A DNA stretch of 64,000 bases from Bacteroidia bacterium (GCA_033391075.1 JAWPMV010000001.1:62001-126000), one strand, 5' to 3'. Positions 18,555 through 28,369 are shown, counted from the first letter of the stretch. Made by a program: numbers and translations. The notes: generated from the letters alone by a model not told the origin.

Positions 18555-19682
18555 CTAAGCCAATATTTCCTCTATAATTCCTATAAAAGTCTCCAGCCCT
18601 GTTTCAATGATTTCATCCGGAAAATCATAGTCATCATTGTGCAGGGCAGGGGTCTTTTCTCCTGATCCCAGGCCAAACATCGCTCCTGGAACTACTTGGG
18701 TAAACCAGCCAAAGTCTTCCCCAAATTTACAGCCCTGATCCACTTTTTTGAGTTTGCCGCCAATGCGATTTGTAGCTTTTTCAAGCACCTCATTGCAATA
18801 AGGATCATTGATTACGGCTGGAAAAAAATCAAACCATTCCAGTTCCTGCTTGAGCCGGTACTTATTGCTGATTTTGCGTACGCGAACTTTGAGCTTTTCT
18901 GTCAGGGCTTTCATATGGACCGGATACCAGCAACGTATGGTAAAATGTACTTCCCCAAATCCGGCAGAAATACCATATTCCTTTTGGCCCAAATTCATAT
19001 AGACAGGTGTCAATAAACCAAATTGCTTATGGCGAGGATCATTGAGTTCCAGTTCCGCAGCAGCTTGCAGAATTTCCGCCAAAGCCAGTGCAGGGTTCCG
19101 CCCATTTTCCGGCTCAGCAGCATGGGATTGTTTGCCACTAAGTTTTATGGCCACACTTTGTACAGTAGTACAAAATTGCCCATTGATTAGCCGTATTTCA
19201 TGCATCGGACGACCCGGGAGATTGTGTAAAGCAAAAACATAGTCTGGTGCCAATTCTTTGAAAACCTCACTTTCCACAACCTGTTTCGCCCCCTTTCCCG
19301 TTTCCTCTGCGGATTGAAAAAGTAATACAACACTACCACGCTTGATTGACTTTTCTGATAGCCATTGAGCAAGGCCTGCCACTATGCACATATGTCCATC
19401 ATGTCCACATTTATGTGAAATGCCTTTACGGGTCGATCGATGAGCAAAGGTGTTCTTTTCTTCTATGGGCAAAGCATCTAACTCACATCGAATAAGGACT
19501 CTCGGTCCCTTTTCTTCAAAATTATAAACGGCAGCCAATGAAGTACCCTTGATATTTTCTATCAGTTGATCTGGCTTGTAGGGGCGTATAAATTGGGCAA
19601 TCCGTTTGGAGGTTTCAAATTCCTGTCCGGACACTTCCGGGAATTGATGAAGTTGATAACGGAGTTGGATGAGGTCAAGCAT
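18555..19682 (-). CDS. M20D-family amidohydrolase (N-acyl-amino-acid/hippurate hydrolase type)
   Basis: A 375-residue cytoplasmic metallohydrolase, no signal peptide. The canonical di-metal motif HKCGHDGHM is intact, as are FQSAEETGKGA (metal-bridging Glu pair) and the dimerisation-domain segment KQSHAAEPENGRNPA. These enzymes cleave N-acyl amino acids such as hippurate or indole-acyl conjugates. It could work on products imported after the secreted M20 enzymes act. The downstream gap to the convergent gene is about 115 bp. Confidence 0.92.
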   Translation of the reverse strand: MLDLIQLRYQLHQFPEVSGQEFETSKRIAQFIRPYKPDQLIENIKGTSLAAVYNFEEKGPRVLIRCELDALPIEEKNTFAHRSTRKGISHKCGHDGHMCIVAGLAQWLSEKSIKRGSVVLLFQSAEETGKGAKQVVESEVFKELAPDYVFALHNLPGRPMHEIRLINGQFCTTVQSVAIKLSGKQSHAAEPENGRNPALALAEILQAAAELELNDPRHKQFGLLTPVYMNLGQKEYGISAGFGEVHFTIRCWYPVHMKALTEKLKVRVRKISNKYRLKQELEWFDFFPAVINDPYCNEVLEKATNRIGGKLKKVDQGCKFGEDFGWFTQVVPGAMFGLGSGEKTPALHNDDYDFPDEIIETGLETFIGIIEEILA

Positions 19683-19734
19683 AAATGCAAAAGCTTCTGG
19701 CTCTTAAAGATAAAAGCTTTTCTTTTAGAAATGC

Positions 19735-20352
19735 CTATCTGCGGACTGAGGGCAAGACAAATCCCATAGAAATTCCATATTGAACCCCATCTTCCAGCAT
19801 GATGCTGGGGCCAAATCTAAAATCACCCGAATGGCAGTCAAGCCTGACTCCCAAACCCAGAAAACCATAACCACTTCTGGTAAAAGAATACCTCATGATC
19901 AATCCCGGATTCAGGGAAAAGGATTCTTTCTTTTTAATTCGCTTGTGAAGAGAAATTCCCGGCCTGAGCCAGGCATCATAATAGTTTTGACTACCTCCTA
20001 GTTGAAAGCCACTAAAGACATTGAGGGTAAGGGGAGCATTGCCTAATCCTTCTTTGAGTACCGAAAAACTAAATTCTGAATTGAAAAACCACTGAATGGG
20101 AAGAATGATATCTCCTCCATTGGGTTTCTCAGTAAAAAGACCGACCGAAACATCAAAACGGCCTGCATGGGTATAGCCAAACTGAACGAGATTATTCCAT
20201 CCATCCGAACCTCCGAATCCGCTTCCATAATCAATTACATGGAAACTCCAGTCAAATTCATAGCCACTTTGGTCTTTTTCAAGCAAGTAGTTTTGGCTAT
20301 ACATGGAGGTAGAAAGAAAAAATGTCAGAGTGAGTAGAAGTAGTGTTCTCAT
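19735..20352 (-). CDS. predicted outer-membrane protein, unknown function
   Basis: A 205-residue protein with a Sec signal (MRTLLLLTLTFFLSTSMYSQ) and alternating short strands rich in G, Y and F (GYTHAGRFDVSVGLFTEKP, FGFGLGVRLDCHSG-like pattern), ending in GMSMGF-type strands and an aromatic-poor tail. The pattern suggests a small beta-barrel. It lies 52 bp upstream (on the minus strand) of the M20D gene and may share its transcript. No family recognised. Confidence 0.65.
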   Translation of the reverse strand: MRTLLLLTLTFFLSTSMYSQNYLLEKDQSGYEFDWSFHVIDYGSGFGGSDGWNNLVQFGYTHAGRFDVSVGLFTEKPNGGDIILPIQWFFNSEFSFSVLKEGLGNAPLTLNVFSGFQLGGSQNYYDAWLRPGISLHKRIKKKESFSLNPGLIMRYSFTRSGYGFLGLGVRLDCHSGDFRFGPSIMLEDGVQYGISMGFVLPSVRR

Positions 20353-20493
20353 TGTTTTTGGCTTATGAGGGAAATATTTGGCTTAGCTTTTTTCAGAAAG
20401 AACTACATTCAAATAGCTATTGCCCTTGATTTTGTACTTTCACAGATTAGACGAAATTTTTGCATATATCTAATCAACGATAATTATCTCCAA

Positions 20494-20895
20494 ATGGAAT
20501 CCTGTATCTTCTGTAAGATCATAGCTGGTGAGGCTCCTTCCTGGAAAGTAATGGAAAATGAGCATGCTTATGCCTTTTTAGATATCAATCCGGTGAGCCC
20601 TTACCATACCCTCGTTATTCCTAAAAATCATCACAGAGACATTTTTGATATCCCGAGAGAGAGTTTGCAGGAAGTGATTGGTTTATTGAAGGATGTCGTC
20701 AGCCTATATGAGGAAAAATTGGGCATGCAGCATCTTCAGGTCGTCAATAGCAATGGTCGCGAGGCTCAACAGGATGTCTTTCACATCCATTACCACATAG
20801 TGCCTCGGAAATTGGGGGATGGACAAAATGTGCGATGGAGAACCTATCCGGAAATGCGTCCTGAATTTGATCAGATGTTGGAAAAGTTGCGCTAG
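20494..20895 (+). CDS. HIT-family protein (histidine triad nucleotide-binding)
   Basis: A 133-residue cytoplasmic nucleotide hydrolase or transferase. It carries the zinc-site start CIFCKIIAGE and the histidine triad HIHYHIVPR. These proteins hydrolyse purine nucleoside phosphoramidates or similar adducts (HinT group). ATG 20494 is chosen because ESCIFCKI is the standard N-terminus; the upstream in-frame extension is not family-like. Confidence 0.93.
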   Translation: MESCIFCKIIAGEAPSWKVMENEHAYAFLDINPVSPYHTLVIPKNHHRDIFDIPRESLQEVIGLLKDVVSLYEEKLGMQHLQVVNSNGREAQQDVFHIHYHIVPRKLGDGQNVRWRTYPEMRPEFDQMLEKLR

Positions 20896-20975
20896 TAAAA
20901 ATATTTTTTGTTTTAGGGTTACATTTTGAAAGCCATAGGGAACTATAGGTAAAGAAACATCCATAGCTATTCCTT

Positions 20976-21425
20976 ATGTGCACACGAATCTTTACTGTGA
21001 TCAGCCTTTTGTTGATTTTCTATACCTCTTCGCTCTCCGCCCAAAATACTACGCGAGACATAACTGACAAATTCTTTCAATTATATACAGAAGATCCTGG
21101 CAAAGCTATCGATTATGGTTTTTCTACCAATAAATGGGTGATGGAGAAAAATATGGCGGCAGTGGAAAATGTTCGTTTGAAACTCCTCAACCTCATTAAT
21201 CTCATAGGCGACTATCGAGGCTACGAAATGGTCAATGAAAAGACCATCGGAGAAAGCCTCAAGCTCCAAAGTTACATGATGAAATACGATAGGCAGCCGA
21301 TCCGATTTACCTTCATTTTCTATCGGCCCTCGGATAGCTGGGTCGTACAAAACTTCCAGTATGATGCAAATCTTACAGATGAGCTCGAGGAACTGGGCAG
21401 AATTGCACCTCTGCCTAAAGAGTAG
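20976..21425 (+). CDS. exported protein of unknown function
   Basis: A 149-residue protein with a Sec signal (cleavage near SLSAQ). The mature part is mostly helical at first (DITDKFFQLYTEDPGKAIDYGFSTNKW) and ends in beta strands (IRFTFIFYRPSDSWVVQNFQYD). The layout is reminiscent of NTF2-like or DUF3887-like secreted proteins, but no motif decides. It is transcribed downstream of the HIT gene after 80 bp. Confidence 0.65.
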   Translation: MCTRIFTVISLLLIFYTSSLSAQNTTRDITDKFFQLYTEDPGKAIDYGFSTNKWVMEKNMAAVENVRLKLLNLINLIGDYRGYEMVNEKTIGESLKLQSYMMKYDRQPIRFTFIFYRPSDSWVVQNFQYDANLTDELEELGRIAPLPKE

Positions 21426-21504
21426 CTTTAAATTGTAATGCACTGTTTCCCCGCGAATTTCATTATTCCGGGGAATTTTTGTTTTATACAAAAAAGCTAT
21501 CAAT

Positions 21505-23061
21505 ATGCATCAAAAACGCTACTCCCTCATCCTGATTTTTTCCTTTTGGGCTTTGCTCGCCTGTGATTCACAGTTGCAGGAGATTGATATCCTGATCAAA
21601 GGAGCATTTGTCCATATAGGAAATGGCGAGGCTCCCAGTCAGATGGATGTAGGGGTTCTTGGAGAGCGCATTGTTTTTGTCGGTAAGAATGGTGTTGAAA
21701 AGCTGAAAGCCAAAAAAGTAATTGAAGCGGAAGGCTATCTGCTGAGTCCAGGCTTTATCGATGTACATACCCATAGCATTGATGATTTACTGAGTGAAAA
21801 GGCCAAATCGAATCTCAATTTCCTAAAGCAAGGAGTAACAACCCTTGTAACCGGTAATGATGGAGGGGGAAAGATCAATGTTGGACAAATGTTGGCGAAA
21901 ATGGACACTGAAGGAATAGGTACCAATGCGGCCTTGATGGTAGGACATGGACAGATTCGGAAACAGGTCATGGATATGTCAGATGCCGAGCCCACAGTGG
22001 CAGAAATGGATCAAATGAAAAATATCCTGAGTCAAGCTATGGAGGAAGGAGCATTTGGTATGTCAACCGGCCTTTATTATACCCCCGGAAATTTTGCGAA
22101 AACAGATGAAGTGATAGAATTGGCGAAATTGGCAAAAGAGAAGGGAGGAATTTATGATTCTCATATTCGGGATGAAAGTTCCTACAGTATCGGTCTGCTT
22201 GAAGCGATTAAAGAGGCTATAGAGATAGGGCGACAAAGTGGCATTCATATCAACATCTCGCATATCAAAGCCCTGGGAGTAGATGTATGGGGCAAAAGCG
22301 AGGAAATCATAGGCTTGATTGAATCAGCACAGCAAGAAGGAATCTCAATTTCTGCCGATCAATATCCATATCGCGCTTCGGGAACGAGTATTACCAATGC
22401 TTTGGTCTCCAGATGGGTATTTGCCGATGACTTTGAAGCTAATATGAAAAATTCGGAACTGTTGCCACGCATAAAAGAAGAAATGGCAGATAACCTTAGA
22501 AGAAGAGGTGGTCCTGATGCGCTTTTATTTACTGATGTAAAGAAAAAAGACTTATATGGTAAAACCCTGGAAGAAGTAGCAGAGGAAAGGGGCCAGGCAA
22601 TCATTCCGGCAGCTTATCTGATCATCATGTCAGGAGGATCCAGAGTTGCCTCTTTCAATATGAAGCCCGAGGATATGCACAATTTTATGCAGCAGGATTG
22701 GGTCATGACAAGTTCGGATGGCTCTACCGGGCATCCACGAAAATTTGGATCCTTTCCCAAGAAAATCCGGGAGTTTGTTAAGGAAAAAAAGGTGCTAAGT
22801 CTGGAGGAAATGATTCGTAAAAGTACTTCTCTACCGGCTCAAATTTTCCAGATACAAGAGAGAGGAGAAATTAAAGAAGGCTATTTCGCTGATATGATCT
22901 TATTTAAGTTAGAGGAAATACAGGATAAAGCGACCTATGCAAAACCAGATATACTGGCGGAAGGGATATGGACATTGCTGATAAATGGAGAAATCGCGAT
23001 AGAGAAAGGGAAGTATACGAATACCCTCGGAGGAAAGCCTTTGCGTATGAATAAGCAATAA
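21505..23061 (+). CDS. D-aminoacylase / N-acyl-D-amino-acid deacylase family lipoprotein
   Basis: A 518-residue amidohydrolase-superfamily enzyme carried as a lipoprotein (lipobox LLAC, Cys20). It shows the metal motif HTHSIDDLL, GVTTLVTGNDGG, TGLYYTPG and HIRDES, the second metal His region HINISHIKALG, and TSSDGSTGHPR near the C-terminus, which are hallmarks of D-aminoacylase and N-acyl-D-glutamate deacylase. It would release D-amino acids and fatty or acetyl groups at the envelope. It fits the surrounding set of acyl-amino-acid hydrolases. Confidence 0.9.
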   Translation: MHQKRYSLILIFSFWALLACDSQLQEIDILIKGAFVHIGNGEAPSQMDVGVLGERIVFVGKNGVEKLKAKKVIEAEGYLLSPGFIDVHTHSIDDLLSEKAKSNLNFLKQGVTTLVTGNDGGGKINVGQMLAKMDTEGIGTNAALMVGHGQIRKQVMDMSDAEPTVAEMDQMKNILSQAMEEGAFGMSTGLYYTPGNFAKTDEVIELAKLAKEKGGIYDSHIRDESSYSIGLLEAIKEAIEIGRQSGIHINISHIKALGVDVWGKSEEIIGLIESAQQEGISISADQYPYRASGTSITNALVSRWVFADDFEANMKNSELLPRIKEEMADNLRRRGGPDALLFTDVKKKDLYGKTLEEVAEERGQAIIPAAYLIIMSGGSRVASFNMKPEDMHNFMQQDWVMTSSDGSTGHPRKFGSFPKKIREFVKEKKVLSLEEMIRKSTSLPAQIFQIQERGEIKEGYFADMILFKLEEIQDKATYAKPDILAEGIWTLLINGEIAIEKGKYTNTLGGKPLRMNKQ

Positions 23062-23119
23062 GGAAATAAAACCTCAAGGCCCATAGAGCGTAGAAGGAGG
23101 GTTTAGCACCCACTTTCTT

Positions 23120-24031
23120 ATGAACTACAGACACTACAGCCTAATTCTCATTTTCCCCTTTTTGGTTTTAGCTCTCCCAGCTCAGAATTTTGATCGTTTT
23201 TTGAATGAGCAGGCGATTGAAACAGGGGAGGAAAGCATCAATGAGAATATCCGATATTTCCTGAACCCCCGTCAGAAAAAGCAAGTCAATCAATGGTATG
23301 AAGGTGAAGTTGTAACAAAGGATGGTAGGATTTTTAAAGATATTCAGCTAAAATTCAATACCTATAGCAATACCGTTTTTATTCAGACGAAAGGGCAGAT
23401 TTACAGCCTCTCAACCACTTCATTATCTGAATTCAGCTTAGTAGATGAGGGAAAAAGCCGACGATTTGTCAATGGTTTTGGTAAACTCAGTTCATACCAG
23501 CTCAATGCCCATATGAAGCTTAGTCCCAATGGCTTTATGAGTTATGTGAGTGCTTATCCCTATTTATATGAGTTAAGCAGCAAGAAGATAGAATTAATGG
23601 AAACGGGAGAGGAAAGAAGTAGTTTGAAAATGGATTTTCTGGTTCCTCATAAAGATAAGGCGATTGCCCTGGTTCGCTTTTTGGAAGAACACCCGGAGAG
23701 TATTTTTGCCCAACTTCAATCCAGCGTTTCTCAATTCAATGAAAAGACTTTTTATGAAGTCATATATGAGGGAGAGGAATTCTTTTACCTCAAGCACAAC
23801 CAGGCTCGAGTAAGTAGCCATGATAGCAATGCCCTGGCTCGCCACAATAATGCGATATCTTTCGATGATAGTAGTTTTTATCTCTCTAATCGCCACCTCG
23901 AACTAAAAGAAATAAAGTCTACCCGGAAATCTATAAAAGAAGGACTGATGTTTACCGGAGCTTTTGACGATAAAAATGCGCCCTTACTAAAGACGACTCG
24001 CCAACTGGAACAATGGTTGGCTAATAAGTAG
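23120..24031 (+). CDS. exported protein of unknown function
   Basis: A 303-residue protein with a Sec signal ending at LPAQ. The mature sequence has two similar alpha/beta segments, each with a strand-turn-strand pattern (EGEVVTKDGRIFKDIQLKFNTYSNTVFIQ and FYEVIYEGEEFFYLKHNQARV), so it may contain an internal duplication. Family not recognised. An intergenic repeat element starts 3-4 bp after its stop. Confidence 0.65.
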   Translation: MNYRHYSLILIFPFLVLALPAQNFDRFLNEQAIETGEESINENIRYFLNPRQKKQVNQWYEGEVVTKDGRIFKDIQLKFNTYSNTVFIQTKGQIYSLSTTSLSEFSLVDEGKSRRFVNGFGKLSSYQLNAHMKLSPNGFMSYVSAYPYLYELSSKKIELMETGEERSSLKMDFLVPHKDKAIALVRFLEEHPESIFAQLQSSVSQFNEKTFYEVIYEGEEFFYLKHNQARVSSHDSNALARHNNAISFDDSSFYLSNRHLELKEIKSTRKSIKEGLMFTGAFDDKNAPLLKTTRQLEQWLANK

Positions 24032-24034
24032 GAG

Positions 24035-24104
24035 CTGTTCTGGTGTTCTCGTATTCATGTTCTCTTGTGATATTACCCAGAACACCAGAACACCAGAACA
24101 CATC
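24035..24104 (+). repeat. intergenic GTGTTC/CGTATT element, copy A
   Basis: An imperfect hairpin directly 3' of the preceding gene: GTTCTGGTGTTCTCGTATTC at 24037-24056, then a loop, then three tandem CAGAACAC units (24078-24101) that complement the first arm. The first 20 bases recur exactly in copy B (43869-43888). Confidence 0.7.
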
Positions 24105-24164
24105 TTAAAACATTTTGTCCCTCAGAGAATTTTTGCAAACTTCGTTTAAACTAATCTAGCTTAT

Positions 24165-25601
24165 ATGAACGTGCAGAAATTACTACTCATGATACTGTTA
24201 TCACTACTGATAACAACTGTGTCCGCACAGGGAAAAAAAAGTGTTGTCAAACACATAGAGAAAAACCAGGAAACCTATAAAGAAGTAGCCCATAAGATAT
24301 GGGAATACGCAGAGGTTGGCTACCAGGAGGAAAAGTCTTCGGCTCTCCTGAAATCTCAACTGGAAGCTGCAGGTTTTAGCATAGAATCCGGAGTAGCAGG
24401 TATTCCTACTTCTTTTGTAGCAACTTATGGATCAGGTAGCCCTACTATCGGCATACTGGCAGAATATGATGCCCTACCCGGTATTTCACAGGACAATGTA
24501 GCCGAAAGAAAAGTTCGGGTAGAAGGAGCAGCCGGACATGCCTGTGGTCATCACCTCTTTGGTACAGCATCCGTTGCAGCTGCTATTGCCGTTAAAGACT
24601 GGCTTTCCAAAAGCAAAAAATCCGGTACCATCAAGCTCTTTGGTACTCCAGCCGAAGAAGGAGGAGCCGGTAAAGTCTATATGGTTCGTGAAGGACTATT
24701 TGAAGATATAGATGCCGTACTACATTGGCATCCCGGGCAAGGAAATGGAGCTTCGGCTGCTTCCTCTCTCGCCAATAAATCTGCGAAATTTCGTTTCCAT
24801 GGTATCGCTTCTCATGCTGCAGGAGCTCCCCATTTTGGCCGCTCAGCTCTGGATGGAGTGGAAGCCATGAATTATATGGTCAACCTGATGCGGGAGCATG
24901 TTACGTCTGATACCCGTATTCACTATGTCATTACCAAAGGAGGAGAAGCACCTAATGTAGTACCCGAATTTGCCGAAGTGTTTTACTATGTCCGCCATCC
25001 GGAAACGGAGGGATCAAGAGAAACCTTTGAGCGGGTAGTGAAGGCTGCAGAAGCGGCAGCTATGGGAACAGGTACCACTATGGATTATGAAGTCATCCAC
25101 GGACTTTTCAACCTCATGCCCAATGAAACCCTGGGGAGAGTAGTTCATGGAAATATGAGTGAAATCGGAGGCTTTGACTATGATGCAGATGAAATGACTT
25201 TTGCTGAGGATATTCGCGAAAGTTTGCCTGAAAAAGCCAGGAAAGCCCTGACTACTACCAATGTAATTGAACCTTTTGAGGTAATAGAAAGAGGGCGTGG
25301 AGGATCCACCGATGTCGGAGATGTCAGTTGGGTAGTGCCTACGGCCGGATTGAGGACTGCAACCTGGGTGCCGGGAACTTCAGCACACACCTGGCAGGCG
25401 GTAGCAGCCGGGGGAATGAGCATAGGACATAAAGGAATGATCCTGGCAGCAAAAACTATTGCTACCTCTGCAGTGGATCTTTACAATGATCCATCCATCA
25501 TCCAAAGAGCCAATGAGGAATTGATGCGGAGAAGAGGAGCGGATTTTAAATATGAGCCTTTATTGGGAGATCGTAAACCTCCGCTGGATTATAGAAAATA
25601 A
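24165..25601 (+). CDS. secreted M20-family amidohydrolase (AbgB-like)
   Basis: A 478-residue exported metallohydrolase (signal MNVQKLLLMILL ... VSAQ). Canonical metal motif GHACGHHLFG, second-site glutamates PAEEGGAGK, and dimerisation segment SHAAGAPHFGRSALDG, as in aminobenzoyl-glutamate utilisation protein B and related peptidases. The gene begins a tight run: the RidA gene starts 3 bases after its stop, the PLP dehydratase follows, then a serine hydrolase. Confidence 0.92.
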   Translation: MNVQKLLLMILLSLLITTVSAQGKKSVVKHIEKNQETYKEVAHKIWEYAEVGYQEEKSSALLKSQLEAAGFSIESGVAGIPTSFVATYGSGSPTIGILAEYDALPGISQDNVAERKVRVEGAAGHACGHHLFGTASVAAAIAVKDWLSKSKKSGTIKLFGTPAEEGGAGKVYMVREGLFEDIDAVLHWHPGQGNGASAASSLANKSAKFRFHGIASHAAGAPHFGRSALDGVEAMNYMVNLMREHVTSDTRIHYVITKGGEAPNVVPEFAEVFYYVRHPETEGSRETFERVVKAAEAAAMGTGTTMDYEVIHGLFNLMPNETLGRVVHGNMSEIGGFDYDADEMTFAEDIRESLPEKARKALTTTNVIEPFEVIERGRGGSTDVGDVSWVVPTAGLRTATWVPGTSAHTWQAVAAGGMSIGHKGMILAAKTIATSAVDLYNDPSIIQRANEELMRRRGADFKYEPLLGDRKPPLDYRK

Positions 25602-25604
25602 TCG

Positions 25605-25979
25605 ATGAAAATCATCCAGAATGAATCTATGCCCAAAAGTAATGGGCATTATTCTCAGTGTATTGAACACAATGGGATTCTTTACCTCTCTGGCCAATTG
25701 CCCTTCAATCCGGAAGATCGCAGTTTGCCAGAGGGGATAGAGGCTCAAACCCTGCAGGTCCTGAAGAATGTTAAAAGTATCCTGGATGCTGCAGGAAGTA
25801 ATATCAATCAGATATTGCGTATGCGATTGTATATCCCGGATGTAAACCTCTGGGATCAGGTAAATCAGGTTTATAGCGAATTCTTTGAAGAGCATAAACC
25901 TGCCAGAGTAGTTATCCCAAGTCGAGAACTCCATTTTGGATGTTTAATTGAAGTAGAAACGACTGCCTATATTGACTAA
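25605..25979 (+). CDS. RidA/YjgF family enamine/imine deaminase
   Basis: A 124-residue cytoplasmic protein. Family features: a start with IIQNESMPKSNGHYSQCI, LYLSGQLPFNP, and PARVVIPSRELHFGCLIEVE containing the conserved arginine and glutamate that bind the substrate carboxylate. RidA clears reactive 2-aminoacrylate and related imines made by PLP dehydratases, exactly the type of enzyme encoded one base downstream. Confidence 0.92.
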   Translation: MKIIQNESMPKSNGHYSQCIEHNGILYLSGQLPFNPEDRSLPEGIEAQTLQVLKNVKSILDAAGSNINQILRMRLYIPDVNLWDQVNQVYSEFFEEHKPARVVIPSRELHFGCLIEVETTAYID

Positions 25980-25980
25980 T

Positions 25981-26913
25981 ATGAAAGAAGACCTCCTTTC
26001 CTGCCACGAAAAAATCAAGCCATATATCCATCGGACTCCCGTGATGAGTTCCCGTCTGTTGAATGAAATTTCAGGGGCAAATATCTATTTCAAATGCGAG
26101 AACTTTCAACGCATGGGAGCCTTCAAAATGAGAGGTGCAGCCCACGCGATTGCGAATCTTAGCGAGGAGGAAAAGGCGAGGGGAGTGGTTACCCATTCTT
26201 CTGGTAACTTTGCACAGGGAGTATCTTTGGCAGCGCAGTCTCAAGGGGTTAAAGCCTATATCGTGATGCCTTCCAATGCACCAGAAGTGAAGAAAGCTGC
26301 AGTGAGGGCTTATGAAGGTGAAATTATTATCTGCCCGCCTACTATAGAAGATCGAGAAGCAAATGCTCAGAAGATTGTAGAGGAAAAAGGCGCAACTTTC
26401 CTTCACCCGTCCAATAATACCGATGTAATTCTGGGACAAGGGACAGCTGCTCTGGAGCTTTTAGAAGATCATCCGGATTTGGAATACATTCTTACCCCCG
26501 TAGGGGGTGGGGGCCTGCTTGCAGGGAGTGCTTTAGCTGCTCATTTTTTCGGGAACAATTGCAAATGTATAGGAGGAGAGCCCCGGGAAGCTGATGATGC
26601 CTGGCGTTCTCTTCAAAGTGGCAAAATCGAGAAAAATGAGACTGCCAATACCATTGCTGACGGTCTGAGAACTCATCTGGGACACCTCAATTTCCCCATC
26701 ATCCAGCAATACGTAGAAGAAATCATCAGGGTAGAGGAGAGGGAGATTATAGAAGCTATGAAATTGATCTGGGAACGCATGAAGATCATCATTGAGCCTT
26801 CTTGTGCTGTTCCTTTCGCTGCTTTACTGAGAGAAAAAGAGAAGTTTGCCGGCAAAAAAGTGGGAATTGTGCTATCCGGAGGAAATGTGGACCTGGCAAA
26901 ACTTCCATTTTGA
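25981..26913 (+). CDS. PLP-dependent threonine/serine dehydratase or racemase (fold type II)
   Basis: A 310-residue protein with the PLP-lysine motif FKCENFQRMGAFKMRGA, SSGNFAQG, and the phosphate-cradle GGGGLLAG. The size, shorter than biosynthetic IlvA and without a regulatory domain, fits catabolic threonine ammonia-lyase or serine racemase. ATG 25981 (MKEDLLSC) is chosen; the frame also opens at TTG 25972, which overlaps the RidA stop. The pairing with RidA supports a deaminating reaction releasing an enamine. Confidence 0.92.
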   Translation: MKEDLLSCHEKIKPYIHRTPVMSSRLLNEISGANIYFKCENFQRMGAFKMRGAAHAIANLSEEEKARGVVTHSSGNFAQGVSLAAQSQGVKAYIVMPSNAPEVKKAAVRAYEGEIIICPPTIEDREANAQKIVEEKGATFLHPSNNTDVILGQGTAALELLEDHPDLEYILTPVGGGGLLAGSALAAHFFGNNCKCIGGEPREADDAWRSLQSGKIEKNETANTIADGLRTHLGHLNFPIIQQYVEEIIRVEEREIIEAMKLIWERMKIIIEPSCAVPFAALLREKEKFAGKKVGIVLSGGNVDLAKLPF

Positions 26914-26941
26914 TTTTACTTATCATTCACACCCTATCGCT

Positions 26942-28369
26942 ATGAAACATCTAAGCCTAAGCCTTATTGTTATTTTATTTTGTTTTTCCGGATTCAGTCA
27001 GGAAAATAAACAGGATATGAGCGAGGCCATCCAATTGATCGAAGTTTGGTTAGAAGCCCAGAAGGATTATGAAAAATTGCCGGGACTAACAGCCATTGCA
27101 GTTCATGATCAGGAAGTGATTTGGAAAGGGGCTTTTGGAACAGCTTCCCGTCAGCATAATATGGATGCAGCTGTTGATACCCGATTTAGCATTTGCTCCA
27201 TCTCCAAACTCTTTACCTCAGTCGCGATCATGAAGCTTTATGATGAAGGCAAATTGAGGTTGGATGATGAACTTAAAGACATCCTTCCCTGGTTCAAAGG
27301 CCTGGGGCAGAAGTATGAAGTAAGTGGGCCTATCACGATTAGAAGCCTGATGACACACTCATCCGGTTTACCCCGTGAAGCCGCCTATCCTTATTGGACT
27401 GGTCCCGAGTTCTATTTCCCGACAAAAGACGAAATCATTTCGAAGCTGGGAGAACAAGAAACTCTTTATCCTGCTTCTACCTATTTTCAGTATAGCAATC
27501 TCGGACTGACACTATTGGGACAGGTAGTAGAACAGATTTCCGGAGAGGACTATGATAGCTATGTTCACAAACATATTTTAATGCCTTTGGAGATGAAGGC
27601 GACTACTACAGAGATTCCCAAAGAACTTCTGGGAAAAGAACTCGCAGACGGATACGGAGCCTTAAACAGAGAAGGAGAAAGGGATCATGTACCCATTTTT
27701 CAGGCAAATGGTATCAGTCCGGCTGCAGGTTTTGCTTCTACGGTGGAGGATCTGGGGAAATTTGCTTCCTGGCAGTTTGAATTGCTGGATACGAATGAGA
27801 CAATTATTTTAAAGCCCGCTACCCTCAAATTTATGCAAAGAGTTCACTGGACTGATCCGGATTGGAACTTGAGCTGGGGATTGGGATTTAGTGTAAGAAA
27901 GTCTGGCTCTGAAACCTATGTAGGACATGGAGGTAGCTGCCCGGGCTATCGCTCTACTTTAACCCTCAACCCGAAAAAGAAAAATGCCTTCGCCGTCATG
28001 ATCAATGCCGGGGCAACAAATCCCGGGAAGTATGCATCAGCCATCGATCAAATTTTTGGAAAATATAAAGGAGCCAAAGAAGCGGAAGAGAAAAAGGACT
28101 TCTCTGACTTTACAGGATTTTATAATGGCCAACCCTGGGGCAGCGAATATTACATGGGAAGTTGGAAAGGAAAATTGGTGGGAATGCAATTACCTACAGA
28201 CAGACCTGCTCAGGCCATGACTTTCTTCAAGCATATCGAGGGAGATGTATTTCGAAGGATCAGAGATAATGGAGAACTTGGGGAGGAGCTGGTATTTGTG
28301 CGAGATGAAAATGGGAAAGTTATCAAAGGCGGCTCCCATGGAAATTTCCGGATGAAAATGGGTGAATAA
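26942..28369 (+). CDS. serine hydrolase of the beta-lactamase/PBP4 (class C-like) family
   Basis: A 475-residue exported enzyme (signal MKHLSLSLIVILF ... GFSQ). It has SxxK as SISK (in FSICSISKLFT), YxN as YSN (FQYSNLGLTLLG), and a third motif HGG (GHGGSCPGYRS). A C-terminal part of about 100 residues (DUF3471-like) follows. Such proteins are D-amino-acid amidases, DD-peptidases or esterases more often than true beta-lactamases. ATG 26942 gives the signal peptide; upstream extension overlaps the dehydratase gene. Confidence 0.9.
   Translation: MKHLSLSLIVILFCFSGFSQENKQDMSEAIQLIEVWLEAQKDYEKLPGLTAIAVHDQEVIWKGAFGTASRQHNMDAAVDTRFSICSISKLFTSVAIMKLYDEGKLRLDDELKDILPWFKGLGQKYEVSGPITIRSLMTHSSGLPREAAYPYWTGPEFYFPTKDEIISKLGEQETLYPASTYFQYSNLGLTLLGQVVEQISGEDYDSYVHKHILMPLEMKATTTEIPKELLGKELADGYGALNREGERDHVPIFQANGISPAAGFASTVEDLGKFASWQFELLDTNETIILKPATLKFMQRVHWTDPDWNLSWGLGFSVRKSGSETYVGHGGSCPGYRSTLTLNPKKKNAFAVMINAGATNPGKYASAIDQIFGKYKGAKEAEEKKDFSDFTGFYNGQPWGSEYYMGSWKGKLVGMQLPTDRPAQAMTFFKHIEGDVFRRIRDNGELGEELVFVRDENGKVIKGGSHGNFRMKMGE

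Noticed and set aside
26942-28369. True beta-lactamase linked to the BlaI/M56 operon
   Set aside because: Motifs fit the wide serine hydrolase family, it is 18 kb from the BlaI operon, and no operator of that type precedes it.
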